Part shown: positions 43,381 to 54,365 of the stretch, in pieces
How positions within the stretch are numbered: the first letter of the stretch is position 1
Layout: each line of letters opens with the position of its first letter
Origin: Polychytrium aggregatum
Taxonomy: Eukaryota; Chytridiomycota; Chytridiomycetes; Polychytriales
DNA: 64,000 nucleotides
Assembly (NCBI RefSeq): GCF_025602895.1
Contig: NW_026516213.1
Coordinates: 981,786-1,045,785, forward strand
Direction: 5' to 3'
The notes under the pieces: model-generated
The model's database searches: none
The model's input: only the letters and a program-made list of their open reading frames with translations
What the model was told of the DNA's origin: nothing
Made by a program: the position numbers and the translations under genes

Positions 43381-45662
43381 TGGAGTCGTGCAGCGCTGCT
43401 GCTGGCCCGGGGGCCCTCTCCTTCAGAGTCAGTGTCCATGACGGACAGCGGGACTCTGTAGGCGGGGTGAGGCTTGCTGGGCTTTGACGAGGCACCAGCG
43501 GCGGGGGCAGCAGCAGCAGCGACAGCAACGACAACGGCAGGGGCAGCGGTAGCGGCAGCGGCAGAGGCAGACGACGAGGCAGCGGCAGCGGCAGAACCAG
43601 GGACCTTGGGGACGGCGGTGATGTCCGCCCGCTTGACCTCCTTGCCGGATAGGGCCTTCTTGAGGAGCGAGTCGTACTCGTCGCGGTACTCCTCGGGGAT
43701 GCGCATCTGGATGCAGCGGCGGACAGGGGCGGTCTTGGCCTTGGCTGCCTGGCGGAGGGACTTTGCCATAAAGTTCTTGATGGCATCGGATCGGGACAGG
43801 GCCAGTCCATGGTGCTTGAGACCATGGATGACGTCGTAGGCCGGTACGACCCTGACCCTGCCATGTGTGGACGACAGCGACTCCAGACGGGCACCAAGGT
43901 CGGCCTTGTTGGATTTGTCGCGGACAAGGACCTCCATGACCGTGGCCTCAGGGAAGTTGATCTCGGCCAACTCCCTGGTGTCGATGCCGCATCGCTTGAG
44001 GTTGCGGCGGACACTGCCGAGGTCGCCACAGCGGATGCCCTCGACGTACAGCCAGTCCATGTTGGTGACGGCCTCCCTGAACTTGTCGTTCCGGAGCTCA
44101 GAGTTGGCGACCGTCCCGGGGACAAGGACTGGCTGGCGGTGCTGGTTGGGCTGGATCGGCTTGGAGGAGCCTGGCATTCGGCCGGTGGTCAGCATCCTCT
44201 TCCATTCGTCGAGCTGGCTGGCCTCGGACATGCGGCCGACACGGCTCTCGGCCTCCCGAACGTTCTTCAAGAGAGCGGCCTTGTACGAGGGAGACGGGGC
44301 GGAAACAGGGGCAGAGCCAGGGAGGGAGCCGGAGGACTGGGTCTTGGAACCGGGGGACTGGGTCTTGGGGGTGGCAGTCTTGTTGGCAACAGACTTGCGG
44401 AGCTGCTCCGTGGCACGGCTGATTGCCACATTGGACTTGGCGATCTTCTGGACCATGGCCTTGGTGGCAGCATCCATGTTGTCGGCCACGAGTGCCTCGA
44501 ACAGGATGGACTGCACCCGGTCAGCCTCTCGCTTGAGGATAGCGAGGGCCTCCTCGGGTTTCATCGCAGGGACGGGAGCCTGGGACGGAGGAGGGGTCTT
44601 GGCCTTGACGACGGGTCGGGGCGGAAGGACGGGCCTGGCCTTGGGGACAGGGGACGCAGTGCCAACAGCATCAACAGCTCGACGAGCTGGATCGACGGGG
44701 TCAGCAGTGGAAGCAGGGGCTGCTCGAGGGGCGCCTTCAGAGGCACCACGGGGGACGGCGCGCTGCTTGTCCATGGTCTTGAGGCCGCACTTGGTGTGGA
44801 AGTTCTCCTTGAACTTGTCCGAGAACGCATCCACAAACAGCTTGCGGGACTCCTTGGTGGTGCGGCTCATGTGGGCCCAGAACTGGAAGGCCGACATCTG
44901 GCCGGGGCAGGGTCCGTCCTCGAGGGCCTGGGGACACTTGAGCTGGAGCTCGTCCTTGCCGTGCTTGACGACGATCCAGGGATCGGCCGAGGCGAGCTTG
45001 CACTTGCGGCACAGGACAGTGCACTGCAGCTTGGCGGTCACGGCCATCCACAGCTGGTTGTTCATCTTGGTGACGTCGATGATCTGGGTTGCAGCCTTCT
45101 GATCATCGACGTCGGACGAGGCGTGCCACTTGCGCCAGAACTCGTCGCGCCAAGGAACCGAGACGACGTCGGCACTGGGCTGGACAACAATGTCCATGGC
45201 ACAGTGGTCTTGGTGGGGAGCGGCGGAGGAGGACACGGGAGCCAGGGACTCGGCAGGGTGGTCTTGGTCGGCACAGGAGGACGAGGGCTCAGCGTCAGGC
45301 TCTTGGTCCGGGCTGAGGTCTTCTTCGACATTGATGTCCTCCAGTTCATCAATGTCGACGGCGGCACGGGCGGCAGCGCGGTCCAAGGGCGGGAACGAAA
45401 AGTCGGGTTCGGCCGGGAACCTGAACTCGGGCGGGGCCGGGAGCCTGGACTCGGGCACGGACACGGACGGGAACTCGGACTCGGGGAGACGCTCGTCATG
45501 CTCCGGCCTGGGGAGCATGGTCATTGCGTCGGGCAAGGACAGGCGACGCTTGGCGGGGGAGGAAGGGGTGGCCACGGGTCGCTCCTTGCGCTTGAAGATC
45601 AAGCTGCCGACAGCGATGGTCGAGGCCGGGAGAAGGGACTGCTGGGGTCTGTCCTTGGACAT
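43377..45662 (-). CDS. LINE2 ORF1 protein
   Basis: 761-residue ORF1, intact and matching LINE1 ORF1 by eye: acidic Pro-rich N-terminus, CTVLCRKC cluster, basic/Pro linker and Ala-rich stretch near the C-terminus. It has no domain I can name; it is presumably an RNA-binding cofactor of ORF2. Confidence 0.82.
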   Translation of the reverse strand: MSKDRPQQSLLPASTIAVGSLIFKRKERPVATPSSPAKRRLSLPDAMTMLPRPEHDERLPESEFPSVSVPESRLPAPPEFRFPAEPDFSFPPLDRAAARAAVDIDELEDINVEEDLSPDQEPDAEPSSSCADQDHPAESLAPVSSSAAPHQDHCAMDIVVQPSADVVSVPWRDEFWRKWHASSDVDDQKAATQIIDVTKMNNQLWMAVTAKLQCTVLCRKCKLASADPWIVVKHGKDELQLKCPQALEDGPCPGQMSAFQFWAHMSRTTKESRKLFVDAFSDKFKENFHTKCGLKTMDKQRAVPRGASEGAPRAAPASTADPVDPARRAVDAVGTASPVPKARPVLPPRPVVKAKTPPPSQAPVPAMKPEEALAILKREADRVQSILFEALVADNMDAATKAMVQKIAKSNVAISRATEQLRKSVANKTATPKTQSPGSKTQSSGSLPGSAPVSAPSPSYKAALLKNVREAESRVGRMSEASQLDEWKRMLTTGRMPGSSKPIQPNQHRQPVLVPGTVANSELRNDKFREAVTNMDWLYVEGIRCGDLGSVRRNLKRCGIDTRELAEINFPEATVMEVLVRDKSNKADLGARLESLSSTHGRVRVVPAYDVIHGLKHHGLALSRSDAIKNFMAKSLRQAAKAKTAPVRRCIQMRIPEEYRDEYDSLLKKALSGKEVKRADITAVPKVPGSAAAAASSSASAAAATAAPAVVVAVAAAAAPAAGASSKPSKPHPAYRVPLSVMDTDSEGEGPRASSSAARLQ

Positions 45663-45767
45663 CGCTCAGCAGTGGGGAAGGGGACAGGGAGTGTGGGAGC
45701 GAGGGCGGGGAACTGGAGGGGCAGAGCTGGAACAAACACAGAGGTGAAAGCAGTGTGGTGCAGGCCA

Positions 45768-45907
45768 CACGGTGCAGCAAGAGCAATACAGGTGCAGCAG
45801 GAGCAGGACAGGTGCAGCAAGAGCAGGACAGGTGCAGCAAGAGCAGGACAGGTGCAGCAAGAGCAGGACAGGTGCAGCAGGAGCAGGATAGGTGCGGCAG
45901 GAGCAGA
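45768..45907 (-). repeat. 20-bp tandem monomers in LINE2 5' UTR
   Basis: Seven 20-bp units, same array as at 29161-29300. Confidence 0.9.
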
Positions 45908-46426
45908 GAACTCGATGTGCGATGAACCTGTGTTTCACGATCCGATCCCGCGTTGGCGATCCGAAACTCGCATTGGCGATGTCAGTCAAGCTGGTCTTCC
46001 TCGCTGCCCTATTTATCGTTTCCCAGTCTGCATCGCCGCCAGCGTCAACGATCGTGGGAATCGCCCCAACCAGACTCATCTGCCATCGTGATCGACCATC
46101 GTGATCGACGTCACAGTCTGCGCACCGATATCGCACGAATCAGCATCGACGATGACCAATACCCTCCCCATCCATGGCCAAACATTACGCATCCACGATG
46201 CATGGATGATGCAATTCACATCCCATGACACCCCAGACGCAGCTTTCCCACGGCAGATACGCCCTCGGATACCCCAATCCGAGTCGGTTTGGGGGAGATA
46301 CGAACCCGATGATCGGAGTGTGAGGTCGGAATGGCATGTGGGATGCCCCATCAGACTCATCATCCATGAGACAAGTGCATGGAGATGCCATGATCCATCG
46401 CCGAGTCTCAACCCTGGCGAAGACCA
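45908..46426 (-). promoter_or_regulatory. LINE2 5' UTR
   Basis: Non-coding leader running to the unit boundary, where it meets the poly(A) of LINE3. Confidence 0.55.
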
Positions 46427-49400
46427 TTTTTTTTTTTTTTTGTTACTATAGTCAACTTTATTCAAGAAGACAAGCCATCAGGTCCAACAGGTTGGTACCC
46501 CGGCACGTTGAGTACACAGGCAAGCCTATTTACTCCTGTTGCAGCCTAGTGCTGCCTCAGCTGCCCACAAGGTCTGAGACCAAGCGGGTGAACACATTTT
46601 CGAGCAGTTCCCACAAGGGAACAGCAGGATCGAGGGGGGGTCGGGGTGGAGGAATGACAAGTGCTGACACTATACTACGCTGTGATGAGGGTGCAGGGAG
46701 AGACTGCAAGGGTGGGACTACACTGGGTGTGGGAGTGGGTGGTGGTGCTGGGTGTGCACCAAGTGCGAATGCTCGGAAGGCAGTGCGGGGAGCGGGTACA
46801 TGAGCAGCAAGTGATCCAAGTGCGGGAGGGGTGCGACTGCGAGGGGGAGTGCGATCGAAACTGAGCAGGTCCAGCAGCTTGTCCACTGGTCCCACTCCGG
46901 CTATACCACTTTCCACCCAAGTCGGGTGGGCCGTCTTGAGGGCTGCGACCTTGCGGACCAGGACTTGATGCGGATCCACACACTGCTGTGCGTGGGTCCT
47001 GGTCAAGTCGATCCCGGATCCGTGTCGAGCCAGGTTCTTGCACTTGCGGTAGCCAAATCTGAAGTGGCCTGGGAGAGCACCGAGTCGCCATCGGACCATG
47101 AACATGAGCATGATCATGGATCCTTGGTACCCGCGAGCCTCCCAGAGTCCCGACATCTTGGTCGACGGGGTGCAGGCGGCGGTGAGCTGCTTGGAGCGGT
47201 CGAAGCCGTTCTTCATGTGGTCCTCGAAGATGAGGGTCTTGATCGGGACGGGCTGGGGTCGGGGCGGTCCGGGCGGCGGCGGCTGGTGTCGGGTCTTGCC
47301 TCGGTAGATCTCCGTGGCCGTGAGGGAGTGGTCGGCCTCTTGTCGGCGGACCACCATGGCCCAGTGCGGATCGGCTCGGACTCCTTGGCCGAGGAACTGG
47401 TCGGGGTGGTAGGGCGCAATGATCTTGTTGCGCAGGATCATCGACAGCATCTTGTCGCCGTCAGAGACTTGGTCGTCCCAGCGGGCCCAGTTCTGCAGGG
47501 CCAGCATCTTGACACGGACCGACATCTTGGGAAGGCCGCAGTTGAGGTGCATGGCACCGACGGGAGTGCCGGGGCCGACGCGGAACATGGTGCGGAGGGC
47601 CGTCATCTGGGCGTCGTCGAGGCGGTCGCGCAGAGCTGGGTCGGGGATGTCCATGGCCATCCCGTATTCGAGGGTCGGCCGCACAAAGGTCTTGTAGACC
47701 TGGGTGATGGTCTTGGCCGAGACCTTGCCGAGGGTGATGCCGAGTCCAACCACGGTGTCGGTGACCATGTGGACCTTGCGGAGGAGCTTGTCGAACTGGA
47801 GGTCCGGGCGGAATCCGTCAATGTCGACCATGACACCGAGGTAGCGGAACTGGAGGACCTTGGGCAGCTCGGTGCCGTACAGCTTGGCGGGATGGAGCTG
47901 GTCGACGTTGCAGGCCGAGTACAGCACCTCGCACTTGGGAGGCGAGAAGCGGTACCGGTTGTCGATGCTGTGGCGTTCGCAGATATCCAGCATGGCCTGG
48001 GTGCGGCCAGCCGGACAGATGAGGACACCGTCATCGGCAAACCAGAGCGAGTTGACCCGGAGACGGTGGTGGCGACTCGAGGCAAGCACAAGTCCGTCCT
48101 CGGCTCGGAGCAGTCCAGGCAGGTCGTCAATGTGGGCACTGAACAGAAGGGGACTCAGGACCGAGCCTTGGATGAGACCCTTCTGCAGCCACACAGGCTG
48201 CGACGTGCGGCCCTTGCTGGCGACGCGGACAAGAGTGCGGTCGAACATGGCCCTGAGGACCCCGACGGCGACCGGACCAGCACCTCGGGTGGCGATCTTG
48301 TCCCAGAGGCGCTCCCGCCAGACAGTGTCGTAGGCGGCCTTGATGTCGAGGAAGACCAGGCTGTACTCGTCGTCGCGGATCTTGTTCATGCGGACAAGAG
48401 CGTCGAGCGAGTACACCTGGTCGAGGGTGCCTCGGTCCGGGCGGAAGCCTCCCTGGGCAATGTCCATGATGCCGATCTCGCGGGTGAGGAACGGCAGCAG
48501 GACTCGCTCGGCGATCTTGCGGAGGACCTGGGTCAACCCGATGGGCCGGTACATGGCCGGATCGAGGATCGAACCCTTGTTCTTGTAGACCGGGTGGATC
48601 AGGACAGTGTTCCACTCGGTCGGGACGACGGAGGCCTTGAGGGCGGCCAGCAGGATGGCCCGGAGCCAGGGAGCGACCACGGGAGCGACAGGGTGCAGCA
48701 TCTCGGCCTTGATCTTGTCCGGGCCGGAAGACTTGCGCTTGGGGGACTTGACGATGGCATCGGCCACCTCGTCCGACGACAATCGGGGAATGGAGCGGTC
48801 CTCGGGGAGCAGGCGCGGAACAGTGTCCAGGGGTCTTGGGCCGACGGTCCGGTCAAAGGCGGCACCGGGGGTGTCCTGGGAGTGCGAGGAGACCTTGCCG
48901 TAGTGGACCACAAGTCGCTCGAGGGCCTCGTCCGAGTTGTCAAAGTGGAAGGCGTCGTCGAGCTCCTTGCGCTTCTTCATGGCGGCCAGGGACTTGGCGA
49001 CCTCGGAAGCGTTGAGGGAGTGCAGCTTGTTCATGGCCAGGGTCTCGGCTGCTCGGCGGGACTGGACGATGAGGTTCTTTTCTTGTTTGCGGACAGCGCG
49101 GAGTTCGGCGCGCTTGTCCTCGGCGACGCGGAGGGAGAGCCCGGGCAACTTGAGCTGGTAGATGAGATCGCGGCGCCTCTCGCGAAGCTGCCGCATCTCG
49201 GGGATCAGGGCCGGGTCCTTCCAGACGGTCTTGATGGAAGCCTTGCCGATGGTGGAGTCGGCAGCGGTGGTGATCAGGGCGATCATGATGGACCAGGCGC
49301 GGTCGATGCAGTCCTGGGCCGCACTCTCCGAGATCGGAATGACCGATCCCCTTGAGATTGGCCGGAGTGCAGCCTGGATGCGCTGCAGACCGCGTTCGCG

Positions 49401-49542
49401 CTCGTCCAGCAGCGCCAAGAGGTACTGGGCGCGGACGGCAGGATCCTCGAGCTGGGCGATCTTCCACTGCCATTGGTCGACCTTTGGGTAGTACTTTGGC
49501 TGTACCCGCAGAGTCGCCCAGATGGGGAAGTGGTCGGACTGG
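46427..49542 (-). mobile_element. LINE3: 3' part of a third LINE unit
   Basis: Carries the 15-nt poly(A) (46427-46441), AATAAA, 3' UTR and the RT half of ORF2. It is cut at 49542 by the A3 LTR after GGTCGGACTGG. Confidence 0.9.
46557..49542 (-). pseudogene. LINE3 ORF2, 3' part (RT)
   Basis: About 995 codons covering the end of the endonuclease (the SDHFP region lies at the break), linker, complete RT with FADD, and the Cys/His tail. It matches LINE2 by eye. The 5' portion is replaced by element A3, and the apparent ATG at 49418 is internal. Confidence 0.9.
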
Positions 49543-50333
49543 TGTTAGGGATAGCTCCTGCTTGTTCTCCACTTTGACTGCACACTTGGCTATTCTTTTG
49601 CCTTTCTGTTTGTTTGTGTGTAGCCTTGCAGTTCCCCTCCGATTTTCCGCCTTTTGCCTGTCTTTTCCGCTCCTTCCGCACTTCCGTTTTCCCGCGCTGC
49701 TCCGCTTCCTTTGTCTTCTTCGCACGCGCCGGTTTGTTTGTGCACGCGCCTTGCTGCGATTGGTTGCAATTCGGCTGCCGGTCATGTGTCCCCCCACCGG
49801 TGACTCATGACCTGCCTGACCGCCCCGATCTCTTGTTCATCTCGCATGCATTTGCCCCAACCTTATACTTGACCAATCCGCTTCTTGGACGTTGAGTCAC
49901 ATTGCTTCGCCTTTGCACGTTTCTCCTGCCAGGTGCTTCGCTTTTGCTTGCGCCTCTCTCGCTTTGGTTCTCTGCCTGTCTCGGTGGTCCTTCTCGGCCC
50001 TCGTTCGTGCATCGCCCCCTTCGCCCTGCTCGATCGCCCACTTTTCCCTCCCTTGGCCGCCCTTCGCTGCCAAGTCCGGACTTGTCTATAAATAGCCTGA
50101 CCCCCGCGATGTGTAGTCGAACCTCAGCGTTCAAAATAGGACTAAATAAAGTGCCTTCTACTTTATTCTCTGAGTGTTCCTCACGTCTCATTTCGAGACA
50201 AGTCTTATCTTGAACGGATCTTTGCTTCCCTCGCTCCCTCTCCGAGTCCACTTCGGACTCTACCCTTGCCTTCCCTGAGCTCACTTCGAGCTCACTTCTT
50301 CTTTTGCCGTTGAGTCCCCTTTGGACTCTAACA
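49543..50333 (+). repeat. A3 5' LTR
   Basis: 791 bp. The TATAAATA box is at 50087-50094 and AGCGTTCAAAAT at 50126-50137. In its first 200 bp it resembles the A2 LTR more than the LTR at 61599. Confidence 0.92.
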
Positions 50334-50335
50334 TC

Positions 50336-50347
50336 ATTTTGAACGCT
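50336..50347 (+). promoter_or_regulatory. A3 self-priming site
   Basis: ATTTTGAACGCT, exact complement of 50126-50137. Confidence 0.65.
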
Positions 50348-50404
50348 CCCTCTTGGCTTCCCGGCCTTTCTTCTTCTTTCGCCTCTCTTTCCCTCGTCGA
50401 TCCG

Positions 50405-51363
50405 ATGGCTGAGCCTGCTGCACCCCCTGCAGATCTCAATGCGTATCTGGCGCGCATGGAGGAGCGTATGAACGCCCTCATGACCCAGAACGCTGCTCTC
50501 CATCGTCAGATCCAAGATCTGCAAGCTCCCGCCGCCGCTCCCCGCCAGGTCTACCAGGTGAACAAGCCCAAGGAGTTCCTAGGTTCCCGCGACGAGACGA
50601 CGGCCTTCCTCGCCCAGTGCCACCTCGTCTTCCTCGCCGATCCTGCCTTCTTTCGCGCCCGAGCGCCAGAAGGTCCTGTATGCCACCTCCTTCCTCCGCG
50701 GCTGAAGCCTTTCAAAGTGGTACGAGGCCGCCTTCTACATGGCCAACCGCTTCCCGGCTTCCTTCGCGGATTTTGAAGTTGCCCTCAAGTCGACCTTCGG
50801 TGAGGACACGGCCTCCTCGCAAGATAAGGCCTTGAACGACCTCAAGCGCTTGGTCCAGCTCAAGTCCTGCCAAGCCTTCGCCACCCGCTTCGTCCAGCTC
50901 GCCGCCCGCGTCCAGACTGATGAACCCACCAAGATGCACTTCTTCAAGGAGGGTTTGAAGTCTGAGGTCAAGTTCCACCTCATCGGTCTCCGCCCCGCTC
51001 CCGCTTCCCTTGCCTGAGTTGATCAAGGCAGCGGTCGAGTACGACGATGCCCTCCATCGTCTCAAGATCTCCTCCCGTTCCCAACCTCCTCCTCCTTCTT
51101 CTCGCTCTGCTCCCCATCACCACCATTCTCCCGCGCATGTTTCTTCTTCCTCCTCTTCTGCACCCACTCCCATGGACCTTGACTCTGTCTCGGTCCGCCC
51201 TGCTAAGCTCTCCGACGTCGAGAAAAAGCGACGTCGTGAGCAGGGTCTCTGCTTGTACTGCGGGGAAAAGTCTTGTCCCGGCAGTCGCGATGTTCAGCAG
51301 TGCCCGGTTCTGGTCAAACGGAACTCGGGAAATGCTCACAGCCGAGCAGCACCTCGCAAGTAA
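50405..51363 (+). pseudogene. gag: A3 gag, frameshifted
   Basis: Same Gag as A2 and A4, from ATG 50405 to the TAA after APRK. Extra bases at 50653, 50702, 50709, 50716 and 51011 break the frame; each sits beside the alternative base seen in another copy. The zinc knuckle CLYCGEKSC is intact. Confidence 0.8.
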
Positions 51364-52543
51364 GCGAGGTGGTCTGTTCGGCGATACGAACATCTTCCCC
51401 CTCTGACTCGTCATTATCGGACGATAAGCTTCTTCTTCCGGCCACCCTTGTCGTCATGAGTCTTTCTGGCCCGGTCTCCATCTCCCTTTCTGTCTTTATT
51501 GATGATGGATGCACCGCTCTTGCCCTCATTGATCCTGCCTTTGCGGATCTCCATAAACTCTCTCTTATCCCTCTTTCTACTCCTTACTCCGTTTCCCTTG
51601 CTGATGGTTCTTCGGCCGGTTTCATTCGTTTCCAAACCGTTCCTTTGACGTCTGACCATTGGTTCCCACACCGAGTCGATTTCTTTTCTTGTGACTCGAC
51701 TCTCCACCACTCCCATCACTCTTGGTCTTCCCTGGATGCGCTTGCATAATCCAGTTGTCAATTGGAAGTCCCTCTCCCTTTCAGTTCTCCGATCCCTCTT
51801 GCCTTGCTGATGGACACATCCTCGCGGATGTCTCTGCTTCTTCCTTGGACACTTCGTCCCCTTCCGGCTCCTCGCCTCCCCCTTCGGGCACTTCGCCTTT
51901 GACTCCTCCCTCCGGTCCTTCCCTTACACCGGTTCCCTCCTTTGGCACTTCGCCTTCCCTTTCTTCCCGCCTTGACTCTGCTTCGCTTTCTGAAGAGCCA
52001 ACGGCTTTATCTTCACCCGACATTGAGCTCGTTAATGCGGCGAGTCTTCTCCGTCTTGCACGGGAAGACAAGCTCGACATTTTCGCTGCCCAAATGGATA
52101 TCCGTCCTCCTTCGCCGGAGACGTATCCTACGGTGTCGATAAGGTCCGTGCTCACGACGAAGGTGTATGCCGAGTCTGGCACCCCTGTTGACTCTCGAGG
52201 TGTCCCGCTCAAATACAATGAGTTTGGCGACGTTTTCAGCCTCAAGTCTGACCCTCCTTCTTCCTTGCCTCCTCACCGTCCGTATGACTTGTCTATTGAG
52301 TTTGTACGGACCGAGGATGGAAAGGAACCTCGTTTGCCAAAGCCGGGGAAAGTCTATCCTTTGTCCCCGGCCGAGGAATCTGCTCTTTCGGAGTATCTGA
52401 CCAACGCCCTCGCACGTGGTTGGATCTCCAAATCCTCTTCTCCCGTTGGTGCTCCCTGCTTCTTCGTGAAGAAGCCCAATGGTGGTCTTCGCCTTTGCGT
52501 CGACTACCGGGGCCTCAATGCCATCACGAAGAAGAACCGCTAC
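51273..52543 (+). pseudogene. pol: A3 pol, 5' part
   Basis: Protease-like domain with the D-D-G motif and the start of RT through the fragment AITKKNRY, where A4 interrupts. Extra bases near 51650 (ACG/ACT) and 51783 (TCA/TCG) shift the frame. The RT palm, RNase H and integrase are absent from this piece. Confidence 0.82.
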
Positions 52544-53334
52544 TGTTAGGGATAGCTTCTGCTTGTTCTCCACTTTGACTGCACACTTGGCTGTTCTTTT
52601 GCCTTTCTGTTTGTTTGTGTGTAGCTTTGCAGTTCCCCTCCAATTTTCCGCCTTTTGCCTGCCATTTCCGCTCCTTCCGCACTTCCGTTTCCCCGCGCTG
52701 CTCCGCTTCCTTTGTCTTCTTCGCACGCGCCGGTTTGTTTGTGCACGCGCCTTGCTGCGATTGGTTGCAATTCGGCTGCCGGTCATGTGTCCCACCACCG
52801 GTGACTCATGACCTGCCTGACCGCCCCGATCTCTTGTTCATCTCGCATGCATTTGCCCCAACCTTATACTTGACCAATCCGCTTCTTGGACGTTGAGTCA
52901 CATTGCTTCGCCTTTGCACGTTTCTCCTGCCAGGTGCTTCGCTTTTGCTTGCGCCTCCCTCGCTTTGGTTCTCTGCCTGTCTCGGTGGTCCTTCTCGGCC
53001 CTCGTTCGTGCATCGCCCCCTTCGCCCTGCTCGATCGCCCACTTTTCCCTCCCTTGGCCGCCCTTCGCTGCCAAGTCCGGACTTGTCTATAAATAGCCTG
53101 ACCCCCGCGATGTGTAGTCGAACCTCAGCGTTCAAAATAGGACTAAATAAAGTGCCTTCTACTTTATTCTCTGAGTGTTCCTCACGTCTCATTTCGAGAC
53201 TAGTCTTATCTTGAACGGATCTTTGCTTCCCTCGCTCCCTCTCCGAGTCCACTTCGGACTTTACCCTTGCCTTCCCTGAGCTCACTTCGAGCTCACTTCT
53301 TCTTTTGCCGTTGAGTCCCCTTTGGACTCTAACA
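52544..53334 (+). repeat. A4 5' LTR
   Basis: 791 bp from TGTTAGGGATAG to CTCTAACA. It contains a series of short hairpins at 53146-53168, 53186-53200, 53245-53261, 53278-53294 and 53313-53329. Confidence 0.93.
53088..53095 (+). promoter_or_regulatory. A4 TATA box
   Basis: TATAAATA, 39 bp upstream of AGCGTTCAAAAT (53127-53138), the inferred RNA 5' end. The same box and spacing occur in the other A LTRs. Confidence 0.7.
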
Positions 53335-53336
53335 TC

Positions 53337-53348
53337 ATTTTGAACGCT
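53337..53348 (+). promoter_or_regulatory. A4 self-priming site
   Basis: ATTTTGAACGCT, 2 nt inside the LTR edge and perfectly complementary to 53127-53138. Confidence 0.65.
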
Positions 53349-53405
53349 CCCTCTTGGCTTCCCGGCCTTTCTTCTTCTTTCGCCTCTCTTTCCCTCGTCG
53401 ATCCG

Positions 53406-54365
53406 ATGGCTGAGCCTGCTGCACCCCCTGCAGATCTCAATGCGTACCTGGCGCGCATGGAGGAGCGTATGAACGCCCTCATGACCCAGAACGCTGCTCT
53501 CCATCGTCAGATCCAAGATCTGCAAGCTCCCGCCGCCGCTCCCCGCCAGGTCTACCAGGTGAACAAGCCCAAGGAGTTCCTAGGTTCCCGCGACGAGACG
53601 ACGGCCTTCCTCGCCCAGTGCCACCTCGTCTTCCTCGCCGATCCTGCCTTCTTTGCGCCCGAGCGCCAGAAGGTCCTTTATGCCACCTCCTTCCTCCGCG
53701 GCTGAAGCCTTTCAAAGTGGTACGAGGCCGCCTTCTATATGGCCAACCGCTTCCCGGCTTCCTTCGCGGATTTTGAAGTTGCCCTCAAGTCGACCTTCGG
53801 TGAGGACACGGCCTCCTCGCAAGATAAGGCCTTGAACGACCTCAAGCGCTTGGTCCAGCTCAAGTCCTGCCAAGCCTTCGCCACCCGCTTCGTCCAGCTC
53901 GCCGCCCGCGTCCAGACTGACTGAACCCACCAAGATGCACTTCTTCAAGGAGGGTTTGAAGTCTGAGGTCAAGTTCCACCTCATCGGTCTCCGCCCCGCT
54001 CCCGCTTCCCTGCCCTGAGTTGATCAAGGCAGCGGTCGAGTACGACGATGCCCTCCATCGTCTCAAGGATCTCCTCCCGTTCCCAACCTCCTCCTCCTTC
54101 TTCTCGCTCTGCTCCCCATCACCACCATTCTCCCGCGCATGTTTCTTCTTCCTCCTCTTCTGCACCCACTCCCATGGACCTTGACTCTGTCTCGGTCCGC
54201 CCTGCTAAGCTCTCCGACGTCGAGAAAAAGCGACGTCGTGAGCAGGGTCTCTGCCTGTACTGCGGGGAAAAGTCTTGTCCCGGCAGTCGCGATGTTCAGC
54301 AGTGCCCGGTTCTGGTCAAACGGAACTCGGGAAATGCTCACAGCCGAGCAGCACCTCGCAAGTAA
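53406..54365 (+). pseudogene. gag: A4 gag with small frame defects
   Basis: Gag from ATG 53406 (MAEPAAPPADLNAY) to the TAA after APRK. It is open to a TGA at about 53703, after SFLRG, with the frame then continuing KWYEAAFYMANRF. Further breaks fall at 53921, 54015 and 54068. All six irregular sites (also 53702, 53709, 53716) show two alternative bases next to each other, so the true gene may be intact. The zinc knuckle is CLYCGEKSC and the tail overlaps pol. Confidence 0.78.

Larger units (their letters stand above)
29820..46426 (-). mobile_element. LINE2: full-length LINE split by B3
   Basis: One complete unit of about 6.85 kb once B3 (33140-42890) and one TGGGC copy are discounted. It has a 5' UTR with tandem monomers, ORF1, ORF2, a short 3' UTR with AATAAA and a 15-nt poly(A). 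ORF2 sums to 1,225 codons including stop, in frame across the junction. Confidence 0.88.
49543..52543 (+). mobile_element. Element A3, 5' half of a family A chromovirus
   Basis: 5' LTR, self-priming site, damaged gag and the start of pol, ending in RT where A4 begins. The left flank is LINE3; no matching LINE sequence follows the A block. Confidence 0.88.

Noticed and set aside
25855-49542. Two separate segmental duplications of a LINE
   Set aside because: The TGGGC duplication shows that 33139 and 42891 are the two sides of one B3 insertion, so the pieces form one continuous array rather than two independent copies.
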